A DNA stretch of 5,418 nucleotides, from positions 1-5,418 of the forward strand of contig JAQWCZ010000157.1 in NCBI GenBank assembly GCA_028705705.1. Direction: 5' to 3'. Below the pieces are notes generated by a model that saw only the letters and a program-made list of their open reading frames with translations, did not search any database and had not been told where the DNA came from. This DNA is from Paludibacter sp. Lineage in GTDB: Bacteria > Bacteroidota > Bacteroidia > Bacteroidales > Paludibacteraceae. Below are positions 1 to 5,418 of this stretch, piece after piece; the first letter of the stretch is position 1, and every line of letters begins with the position of its first letter. The translations under genes and the position numbers were made by a program.

Positions 1-383
1 TTTGGATTCAACTTCAACGAATTCTTATAGGCTTCTATACTTTCAGCCACTTTTTTTTCCATCAACAGGGCATTTCCTGTATTGTGCAGTGCGGCAGCGA
101 GCCTTTCTTTCGGTATTTTATCCGTCGGAACTATTTTCTGATATTGCTCCAGTGCTTCAGCATATTTCTCCTGTTTGAACAAAGCATTACCCAGATTATA
201 GGTAGCTTCCAGCGATTTCGAATTTTTCAGCAATCCTTTCCGGTAAGCGATTTCAGCCTCAGTAAACTTGTTTGACTTGTAATGCCGGTTGCCTTCCCGG
301 ATATAAGCATTCTCTTCCTGTGCGACAACCGGAATGGTCATACACGAAATCATCATGAATAATATCATCTTTTTTGTTTCCAT
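1..383 (-). CDS. batC: BatC, exported TPR protein (5' part, cut by the window edge)
   Basis: The reading frame opens with ATG at 383-381 and stays open to position 1, giving 127 complete codons; the C-terminus lies outside the window. Residues 1-21 look like a Sec signal peptide: KK, a hydrophobic stretch MILFMMIS, then PVVA before QEE. The mature part contains about three tetratricopeptide repeats, near residues 25-58, 58-87 and 97-127, each with the usual pattern (YNLGNALFKQEKYAEALEQY; HNTGNALLMEKKVAESIEAY). TPRs bind other proteins, so this is probably a periplasmic scaffold for the neighbouring VWA proteins. It starts 7 nt after the batB stop, which suggests coupled translation. In Bacteroidota bat operons a TPR protein after BatB is called BatC, and BatD and BatE usually follow; those would lie to the left and cannot be seen. 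Cys14 is preceded by MIS, a poor lipobox, so a lipoprotein is less likely. The TPR call is firm; the name rests on position. Confidence 0.88.
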   Translation of the reverse strand, partial: METKKMILFMMISCMTIPVVAQEENAYIREGNRHYKSNKFTEAEIAYRKGLLKNSKSLEATYNLGNALFKQEKYAEALEQYQKIVPTDKIPKERLAAALHNTGNALLMEKKVAESIEAYKNSLKLNP

Positions 384-386
384 ACG

Positions 387-392
387 CCCCTT
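387..392 (-). promoter_or_regulatory. Shine-Dalgarno-like site of batC overlapping the batB stop
   Basis: On the minus strand the batB stop TAA runs directly into GGGG, giving AAGGGG three bases (CGT) before the batC ATG. This is the most purine- and G-rich start region in the operon. It supports the ATG at 383 and re-initiation by ribosomes finishing batB. The spacer is short, and Bacteroidota often do not rely on a Shine-Dalgarno site. Confidence 0.45.
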
Positions 393-1425
393 ATAACTTT
401 TCTTTTAAATCAAATATTTTCAACCTGCTGAAACGTTTATTAATTCTTTCTAAAATAAAAATATCCATCAGCAACAATACCAACGCAATAATGGCAAATG
501 ATTGAAATTGTTCGTTATAATTCGAAAATGTTGTGGAAGTCAACTCAGTCTTAGCCAACTGATCGAGTTCATTCGACACTGCCCGCAAGGCTGCATTGGT
601 ATTATCAGCACGAACATAAACTCCCTGACCGGCACTCGCTATATCGTTACACATGGCTTCATTTAATTTCGACACGACCACATTACCGTCTTTGTCTTTC
701 CAGAAACTCATTGTTCCTTCAATTGGGATGGGAGCACCTTCGGGTCGACCCATGCCGATTACATGCACTACAATACCTTCATTTTGTGCCAGACGGGCTG
801 CTTCTACCGCATTATCTTCATGATTTTCTCCATCAGTTATCAGTATGATGGCTTTGGACGCCGGGCTTTTCGGATTAAAGGATTTGATTGATAAGTCAAT
901 CGCAGAACCGATCGCAGTACCCTGACGCGCAATCAGTTTGGGTGAAATGGTACTGAGAAACATCTTAGCCGACACATAATCAGCCGTAATCGGCAACTGG
1001 GTAAAGGCATCTCCGGCAAAAACCACCAAACCTACCTTATCATTGCTCATGTTGTCGATCAACTGAGAAAGTATTTGTTTCGATTTGGCCAACCTGTTTG
1101 GTGCAACATCTGTAGCCATCATGGAGTTTGAAATATCAAGTGCGATCATGACTTCAATGCCCTGACGTTTCACTTCTTCGGCTTTTGTTCCAAATTGGGG
1201 ACGTGCCAATACAATCACAAGAAGTGTCAGTACAACCATCTGTATGATAAATTTCACGGTCGGTCTGACTGTGGACACATTCGGCATCAACTCCTTCAGT
1301 AAGGCCGGATCTCCGAATGTAGCTATATTTTTGCGTTTCCGAATTCTGTAGAACACAAAAATCAGGGTCAGTACAGGTACGACCATCAACAAAAATAAAT
1401 ATTCCGGTTCTGCAAATCTAAACAT
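391..1425 (-). CDS. batB: BatB, membrane-anchored von Willebrand factor A domain protein
   Basis: This 344-residue protein has the BatA/BatB architecture. Two N-terminal membrane helices lie at about 8-26 and 57-74, the second ending in the family motif LARPQ (73-77). A VWA domain spans about 88-290, and a third helix lies at about 306-325. The metal-ion-dependent adhesion site is complete: DISNS (97-101), the Thr of QGTAIG (170), and the Asp of TDGEN (198). The loop after helix 1 (YRIRKRK) and the C-terminal tail after helix 3 (ERINKRFSRLK) are basic, so by the positive-inside rule both are cytoplasmic and the VWA domain is periplasmic. The N-terminus (MFRFAEPEYLF) resembles that of BatA and supports this start. 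There is no TPR region here; that part is the separate gene batC downstream. It is the second of two tandem VWA paralogues and probably works with BatA, but its exact partner is unknown. Confidence 0.95.
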   Translation of the reverse strand: MFRFAEPEYLFLLMVVPVLTLIFVFYRIRKRKNIATFGDPALLKELMPNVSTVRPTVKFIIQMVVLTLLVIVLARPQFGTKAEEVKRQGIEVMIALDISNSMMATDVAPNRLAKSKQILSQLIDNMSNDKVGLVVFAGDAFTQLPITADYVSAKMFLSTISPKLIARQGTAIGSAIDLSIKSFNPKSPASKAIILITDGENHEDNAVEAARLAQNEGIVVHVIGMGRPEGAPIPIEGTMSFWKDKDGNVVVSKLNEAMCNDIASAGQGVYVRADNTNAALRAVSNELDQLAKTELTSTTFSNYNEQFQSFAIIALVLLLMDIFILERINKRFSRLKIFDLKEKL

Positions 1426-1454
1426 ATTAGGATTAAAAAATTTACCATTTTAAC

Positions 1455-1485
1455 AAATGGGCGCAAGCATTGCGCCCCTACATTT
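1455..1485 (-). repeat. REP-like GTAG hairpin in the batA-batB gap
   Basis: On the minus strand, just inside the batA stop codon and running into the gap, the order is AAAT, GTAG (1481-1478), GGGCGCAA, TGC, TTGCGCCC (1477-1459), ATTT. The two 8-base arms are perfectly complementary around a 3-nt loop. The flanking AAAT and ATTT can also pair, leaving GTAG as a 4-nt bulge. A tetranucleotide such as GTAG 5' of a GC-rich hairpin is the known signature of REP elements moved by RAYT (Y1-type) transposases. Its high GC content contrasts with the AT-rich remainder of the gap. Only one copy is present in this window, so membership of a repeat family is inferred. It could instead be an mRNA-stabilising or attenuating hairpin; the following ATTTGTT is a poor U-tract for a terminator. 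Confidence 0.6.
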
Positions 1486-2468
1486 TACGGTATTTTTCGC
1501 AAATACGCGTTTCTGATCAATATCTCTATCAGTAGCAGCACAAAACCTGCCAGGGCAAAAATGAAATATTCCTCGAATTTTTTATTGTACTCCCTGACAC
1601 TGATCCGGGTTTTCTCCATTTGATCAATTTCCTGGTATATACTCCTTAATTTCTCATTATTCGTTGCCCTGAAATATTTTCCTCCGGTCATAGAAGCTAT
1701 TTCTTCCAGGGGTTTTTCATCAAAGGCTGATTCAATCTGCTGATATTGTCTGCCAAGCGGTGTTTGTATAGGAATATTGACCATCCCGTACGAACCAACA
1801 CCGATGGTATATACCCGGATACCGAAGGCCTGAGCCAGTTCTCCGGCCGAAACGGGTGCTATATCTCCCCTGTTGTTGTCACCATCGGTCAGCAATATCA
1901 CAACTTTGGATTTGGCTTCGCTGTCTTTCAGGCGATTTACCGCATTTGCCAGTCCCATCCCTATCGCCGTTCCGTCCTCAATCATCCCGTATTCAATGCT
2001 GTTGAACAGATTCACCAATACAGCATGATCGGTCGTGAGCGGGCATTGGGTAAAACTTTTTCCGGCAAAAAGAACCAGACCGATGTTGTCGTTCGGTCGC
2101 GACAAAATAAATTCATTGGCGACCGACTTAGACGCTTCGAGGCGGTTGGGACGAAAATCTTCTGCCAGCATAGAACCAGAAATATCAAGCGCGATGATGA
2201 TATCTATCCCTTCTGTGTTTTCAGTCCGCCAGGAATTAGATGCCTGTGGACGTGCCACTGCAATCACGATCAGGATAACAGCCAATACCCGCAACACAAA
2301 AGGCAAATGTAATAACCTCAACCGCATACTTTTGGGTGTGCTTGTCAGGTTTCGATGCGATGAGATCTGCAAACTCGCATCCGACTTATATAATTCTTTG
2401 ATGTACCAGTAAATAACCGGTATCAGAATCAACAGCGCAAACAAATATTCGGGGTTATGAAATGTCAT
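1485..2468 (-). CDS. batA: BatA, membrane-anchored von Willebrand factor A domain protein
   Basis: This 327-residue paralogue of BatB has membrane helices at about 7-23 and 54-72, the second followed by ARPQ (72-75), then a VWA domain at about 87-285 and a third helix at about 301-318. The metal-site residues are all present: DISGS (95-99), the Thr of DGTAIG (167), and the Asp of TDGDNN (195). The basic loop between helices 1 and 2 and the basic tail (RNAYLRKIP) place the VWA domain in the periplasm by the positive-inside rule. The start at 2468 gives the typical N-terminus MTFHNPEYLF and lies 14 nt inside the preceding gene, so translation is probably coupled to it. VWA domains of this type bind protein ligands through the metal ion; the ligand here is not known. 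BatA is the first VWA gene after the BatD/DUF4381-like gene in the usual Bacteroidota order. Confidence 0.95.
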   Translation of the reverse strand: MTFHNPEYLFALLILIPVIYWYIKELYKSDASLQISSHRNLTSTPKSMRLRLLHLPFVLRVLAVILIVIAVARPQASNSWRTENTEGIDIIIALDISGSMLAEDFRPNRLEASKSVANEFILSRPNDNIGLVLFAGKSFTQCPLTTDHAVLVNLFNSIEYGMIEDGTAIGMGLANAVNRLKDSEAKSKVVILLTDGDNNRGDIAPVSAGELAQAFGIRVYTIGVGSYGMVNIPIQTPLGRQYQQIESAFDEKPLEEIASMTGGKYFRATNNEKLRSIYQEIDQMEKTRISVREYNKKFEEYFIFALAGFVLLLIEILIRNAYLRKIP

Positions 2469-3429
2469 CTTCCTTTATCTCCTCTTCTGTTTTAGGTTTT
2501 TCCTCTATTTTGGTCTCATTCACAAACATGAATGCATTGTTCAGACTCAGTTCATGCTCATCGGGACCCACATTCCACTTGGCAAATTTGATCAAGTCGG
2601 CCAAATGCAGGATTTGTTGTAAGGATTGATATACCGTTTTCTTCTCAATTCTCAAGGAGTTAAGCTGAGTCAGAATTTCATCTGAAGTCATTTCCATTGC
2701 CGGAATTTCAAACACTCCCTCAATATATTCCCGCAATACATCCGTCAGTTCGGAATGATATTCCTTGTGCCTGTTCTGTTGCCATAATTTCTCCTGTCTG
2801 ATTTTATCCAGTCTACTGATAGCCAACTCATAAGGTGGAATATTAAGTTTTACTTCTTCAGGAGCCACCACCTTTCGTCTCTTCAACAAAATTATAATCA
2901 GGTAAACCAGCGCCGCAAGCAACACCGCACCGATCAACCAGGGTAATAACTTCTTCAAAAAATATTTCAGACTGAATGTCGGTTTGAATACATCCTTAAT
3001 ATCAGCCAACTGAATATTGGTTGTATCAATCACAAAAGGCTGAACCACCTTCAGCGACAGGTCTTTCGACCAGATTGTATCTTCACCAGAAACAAAAGGG
3101 AAAGGAGGAATCAGCAAGAGCGTATCTTCGAAAGAGGTGACAACGTAGGACTGACTGATATCGAGGTGACCATCGTCAGCTTTTACAGTATCGCTCTTTA
3201 ACCGGTCAACTATTTCGAGTCCCTTTACGATGGCATCTGAAAAAATGGGGGGTTGAACAAACTCGCCGGGTTGCTGACTGTACAGAAAATGCAACTGTGT
3301 CTGCTGACCAATCCATATTTGAACAGAGTCGATACTTGCATTTACCGTAACCTGTTGCGCTAAGATATTCATCTTGCACAGCAAGGTTGTCAACAGTATA
3401 AAAATTGTAATCCTTTTTCTCATCTTCAT
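2455..3429 (-). CDS. BatD/DUF4381-like membrane protein of the MoxR-VWA operon
   Basis: This is the third gene of the operon, 324 residues, without a settled name. Residues 1-24 look like a Sec signal peptide (basic KMRKR, hydrophobic IFILLTTLL, cleavage near ILAQQ). A probable beta-rich periplasmic region covers about 25-157, a single membrane helix lies at about 161-182, and KRRK then marks the cytoplasmic side. The cytoplasmic part (about 195-295) is predominantly helical and contains PPYELAISRLDKI (198-210), LREYIEG (232-238), MTSDEILTQL (247-256) and DLIKFAKW (278-285). This pattern is typical of DUF4381/BatD-type proteins found between DUF58 and VWA genes. The tail (about 307-323) is very acidic. 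The gene begins 37 nt after the DUF58 stop and ends 14 nt inside batA. A second ATG at 3423 would shorten the signal peptide by only two residues. True BatD is normally downstream of BatC, so that symbol is not used. Confidence 0.85.
   Translation of the reverse strand: MKMRKRITIFILLTTLLCKMNILAQQVTVNASIDSVQIWIGQQTQLHFLYSQQPGEFVQPPIFSDAIVKGLEIVDRLKSDTVKADDGHLDISQSYVVTSFEDTLLLIPPFPFVSGEDTIWSKDLSLKVVQPFVIDTTNIQLADIKDVFKPTFSLKYFLKKLLPWLIGAVLLAALVYLIIILLKRRKVVAPEEVKLNIPPYELAISRLDKIRQEKLWQQNRHKEYHSELTDVLREYIEGVFEIPAMEMTSDEILTQLNSLRIEKKTVYQSLQQILHLADLIKFAKWNVGPDEHELSLNNAFMFVNETKIEEKPKTEEEIKEDDIS
2469..2484 (-). promoter_or_regulatory. Purine-rich ribosome-binding region of batA inside the upstream gene
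   Basis: The codons for the acidic tail of the upstream protein (EEIKED) read GAGGAG then ATAAAGGAAG directly before the batA ATG at 2468. GAGGAG sits 10 nt from the ATG and AAAGGA sits 2 nt from it. Either could pair with the 16S anti-Shine-Dalgarno sequence. The site supports the overlapping start and links translation of the two genes. Confidence 0.4.
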
Positions 3430-3466
3430 TTCTTTTTACATCCATGCAAAAGGTAAATTCAAGCAA

Positions 3467-4333
3467 TCAGGCTCTCATTTTAAAGAGTTTTTTCAGGGTC
3501 TTTACATAATCTTCGGAGGTACTCATCGATACAGAATCGACACCCGATTTTGTAAATGTCTTTTGCAATTCAAGCTGACTCTCACCCCAGGCATGCCGGT
3601 AGGTTGTCCTCAACCTTTTATCTGAGGTATCTACCCAGATACGTTTACCGGTCTCAGCATCCTTCAATTTCATCAAACCCACATCCGGCAAATCGGTTTC
3701 CCTGATGTCATACACCTGAAGCGCAACTACATCGTGTTTTCTATTGGCGATGGTCAACTCTTTCTCAAATTTTTGATCAATGAAGTCAGAAATGATAAAA
3801 GCTACCGATCGTTTTTTTATGGCATTGGTAAAATAACGCAAGGCCTCCGCGATATTCGTCCGTGTACTTTCCGGCTTGAAATCAATCATTTCGCGGATGA
3901 TGTGCAATACATGCTTTTTTCCTTTCTTAGGTGGGATAAACTTCTCGATTTTATCTGAAAAGAAAATCACCCCGATCTTGTCATTGTTTTGAATGGTTGA
4001 AAAGGCAAGTGTTGCAGCCACTTCTGTAAAAATATCCATTTTCAGTTGCGAAACAGTACCGAACACCCGACTGCCAGACACGTCAATCAGCAACATCACG
4101 GTCAACTCCCTTTCTTCTTCAAAAATCTTGATATAAGGATGACCAAAGCGTGCTGTCACGTTCCAGTCGATCGAACGCACATCGTCACCATACTGATATT
4201 CACGAACCTCCGAAAAAGTCATACCCCTGCCCTTGAAGGCAGAATGGTATTCTCCCGCGAAAATATGATTGGACAAACCACGTGTTTTTATCTCAATCTT
4301 CCTGACTTTTTGTATGATTTCGCTTGTCTCCAT
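3467..4333 (-). CDS. DUF58 protein with VWA-like metal site, soluble type
   Basis: This 288-residue protein has no signal peptide or membrane helix and should be cytoplasmic. The DUF58 signature is clear: GRGMTFSEVREYQYGDD (35-51) followed by VRSIDWNVTAR (52-62). A VWA-like fold follows, with a metal site DVSGS (84-88), a probable Thr ligand at 159 in TRTN, and the Asp of IISDF (183). DUF58 genes very commonly lie next to moxR, and the two proteins are thought to work together. The length fits the soluble subclass; other DUF58 proteins carry N-terminal membrane helices that are missing here. The ATG at 4333 lies 3 nt after the moxR stop with no strong ribosome-binding site, so translation is probably coupled. 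The molecular function is unknown, though a role as substrate adaptor or co-chaperone of MoxR is a reasonable inference. Confidence 0.93.
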   Translation of the reverse strand: METSEIIQKVRKIEIKTRGLSNHIFAGEYHSAFKGRGMTFSEVREYQYGDDVRSIDWNVTARFGHPYIKIFEEERELTVMLLIDVSGSRVFGTVSQLKMDIFTEVAATLAFSTIQNNDKIGVIFFSDKIEKFIPPKKGKKHVLHIIREMIDFKPESTRTNIAEALRYFTNAIKKRSVAFIISDFIDQKFEKELTIANRKHDVVALQVYDIRETDLPDVGLMKLKDAETGKRIWVDTSDKRLRTTYRHAWGESQLELQKTFTKSGVDSVSMSTSEDYVKTLKKLFKMRA

Positions 4334-4336
4334 ACA

Positions 4337-5332
4337 TCAGGGCACTTCAACTGAATTTAAAATTTCGGTAATAATTTCGTCCGAAGTCATGTTATTGGCT
4401 TCTGCTTCATAACTCAGTCCGATGCGATGACGCAATACATCGTAACATACCGCCCGCACATCTTCCGGAATCACATAACCGCGGCGTTTGATGAAGGCAT
4501 ACGCCCTTGCCGCCAGCGCCAAATTAATAGACGCACGCGGAGAAGCGCCGAAGGAAATCATTTCCTTGAGCGTATTCAGTCCGTATTCCTGTGGAAAACG
4601 GGTAGCAAAAACAATGTCGATGATGTATTTTTCGATTTTCTCGTCAATGTAAACCTGACGAACCACATCGCGGGCTTCGATGATTTCTTTTGGAGTCAGT
4701 ACGGGTGTAACCTGTGGTTTGTCTTTTTTCAGGTTCTGACGGATAATCAGTTTTTCTTCTTCTTTTTTGGGATAGTTAACAACCACTTTCAGCATGAAAC
4801 GGTCAACCTGTGCTTCGGGAAGCGGATAGGTTCCTTCCTGCTCGATCGGGTTCTGGGTAGCCAGTACTAAAAATGGTTCAGGCAATTTATAGGTGCTATC
4901 GCCGATGGTCACCTGACGTTCCTGCATGGCTTCCAGCAAAGCACTCTGCACTTTGGCCGGAGCACGGTTAATCTCATCAGCTAAGATAAAATTGGCAAAA
5001 ACAGGACCTTTCCTGATGCTGAATTCTTCTTTCTTCTGACTGTAAATCATCGTTCCGATTAGGTCAGCCGGCAACAGGTCAGGCGTAAACTGAATCCTGC
5101 TGTAATCTCCTTTGATCAGATCCGACAGGGTTTTAATAGCCAGTGTTTTAGCCAGACCGGGAACCCCTTCCAGTAAAATATGTCCGTCAGACAACAAACC
5201 AATCAATAAAGATTCAACTAAGTGTTTCTGACCCACAATTACTTTATCCATACCCATTACCAGGGCATCCACAAAATAACTCTGCTTCTCAATTTTCTCG
5301 TTAAGTTCGCGAATATCAACAGATTGTTCCAT
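4337..5332 (-). CDS. moxR: MoxR-family AAA+ ATPase
   Basis: This 331-residue protein is a complete MoxR-family AAA+ ATPase. Visible motifs are Walker A GVPGLAKT (56-63), Walker B FILADE (115-120), sensor 1 in ATQNP (Asn161), the family stretch EQEGTYPLPEAQVDRF (164-179) with Arg178 near the expected arginine finger, and sensor 2 GASPRA (262-267). The C-terminal lid domain covers about 210-331. MoxR proteins are cytoplasmic, form hexameric rings and act as chaperone-like remodelling machines on VWA-containing partners encoded beside them; here those are DUF58, BatA and BatB. It is the first gene of the operon, behind a probable promoter. The next in-frame Met is residue 26, inside a conserved region, so the start at 5332 is preferred. 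No catalytic residue is missing. The specific substrate is unknown, and the symbol denotes the family rather than a tested orthologue. Confidence 0.97.
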   Translation of the reverse strand: MEQSVDIRELNEKIEKQSYFVDALVMGMDKVIVGQKHLVESLLIGLLSDGHILLEGVPGLAKTLAIKTLSDLIKGDYSRIQFTPDLLPADLIGTMIYSQKKEEFSIRKGPVFANFILADEINRAPAKVQSALLEAMQERQVTIGDSTYKLPEPFLVLATQNPIEQEGTYPLPEAQVDRFMLKVVVNYPKKEEEKLIIRQNLKKDKPQVTPVLTPKEIIEARDVVRQVYIDEKIEKYIIDIVFATRFPQEYGLNTLKEMISFGASPRASINLALAARAYAFIKRRGYVIPEDVRAVCYDVLRHRIGLSYEAEANNMTSDEIITEILNSVEVP

Positions 5333-5367
5333 ATACTTTGTATAAAATATTTTTGTAAAAAGTGGAA

Positions 5368-5395
5368 CAAATGTACGATAAAAAAATATCTCAAA
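5368..5395 (-). promoter_or_regulatory. Probable Bacteroidota-type promoter of the operon
   Basis: On the minus strand, upstream of moxR, TTTG (5395-5392) is followed after 16 nt by TACATTTG (5375-5368), which matches the Bacteroidota -7 consensus TAnnTTTG exactly. The spacing is slightly shorter than usual. Transcription would begin near 5361-5363, leaving a leader of about 30 nt before the ATG at 5332. The position ahead of the first gene supports the call. The region is AT-rich, so partial matches by chance are possible. Confidence 0.55.
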
Positions 5396-5418
5396 ATCCT
5401 GATTTAATAACTATTAAC

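Noticed and set aside
339..344. Possible lipobox Cys (residue 14) in the BatC signal peptide
   Set aside because: The preceding residues MIS do not fit the usual L-[AST]-[GA]-C pattern, and a good signal peptidase I site (VVA before QE) follows.
384..392. A second GGGGCG string before batC, similar to the start of the GTAG hairpin
   Set aside because: It is preceded by TAA instead of GTAG and has no complementary CGCCC arm after it, so it cannot form the hairpin; it is better read as the batC ribosome-binding site.
1459..1477. Rho-independent terminator after batA
   Set aside because: The stem is strong but is followed on the minus strand by ATTTGTTAAAATGG instead of a continuous U-tract, and batB continues the same operon.
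1746..2312. A 188-codon open frame on the plus strand opposite batA
   Set aside because: It lies entirely antisense to a clear VWA gene. Its composition (rich in Arg, His, Cys and Gln with no recognisable domain) is typical of the reverse of a coding frame, and no promoter or ribosome-binding site supports it.
3376..3378. Possible lipobox Cys (residue 18) in the third protein
   Set aside because: The residues before it are TLL; position -1 should be Gly, Ala or Ser, so a lipoprotein is not supported.
3206..3466. A minus-strand frame beginning with TTG just after the DUF58 stop
   Set aside because: It overlaps the well-supported signal-peptide protein in another frame, needs a rare start codon, and encodes no recognisable protein.
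4427..4870. A 147-codon open frame on the plus strand opposite moxR
   Set aside because: It is antisense to the conserved AAA+ lid and core coding sequence, contains a phenylalanine run produced by the reverse of lysine/glutamate codons, and shows no domain.

Overview
The window reads as part of the chromosome of a Bacteroidota member, most likely of the order Bacteroidales. Four things point there: the gene order (MoxR ATPase, DUF58 protein, membrane-anchored BatD/DUF4381-like protein, BatA, BatB, BatC), a Bacteroidota-type promoter (TTTG / TAnnTTTG) ahead of the first gene, weak or absent Shine-Dalgarno sequences, and moderate GC content with AT-rich gaps. The placement rests on remembered family resemblance; no search was run.

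Everything coding is on the minus strand, so the operon runs from right to left. From the right: a leader with a probable promoter (about 5333-5418), moxR (4337-5332), a DUF58 gene (3467-4333), a signal-peptide plus single-TM protein gene (2455-3429), batA (1485-2468), batB (391-1425) and the 5' part of batC (1-383), which is cut by the left edge. Intergenic distances are 3 nt, 37 nt, a 14-nt overlap, 59 nt and 7 nt, which fits one transcription unit. No stretch over 300 bases lacks a gene.

The genes form a MoxR-VWA (Bat) system. MoxR is a cytoplasmic AAA+ ATPase of the chaperone-like MoxR family. The DUF58 protein is soluble and cytoplasmic with a VWA-like metal site. BatA and BatB are paralogous inner-membrane proteins whose VWA domains are predicted to face the periplasm. 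BatC is an exported TPR protein. The third protein has a periplasmic part, one membrane helix and a cytoplasmic helical domain, so it could link the two sides of the membrane. The Bat name comes from a Bacteroides aerotolerance phenotype; the biochemical function is unsettled, and cell-envelope assembly or stress tolerance are the usual proposals.

Most of the window is a conserved, ordinary operon. The most unusual element is a compact hairpin in the batA-batB gap that begins with GTAG and looks like a REP element. No undescribed defence or mobile system was found.
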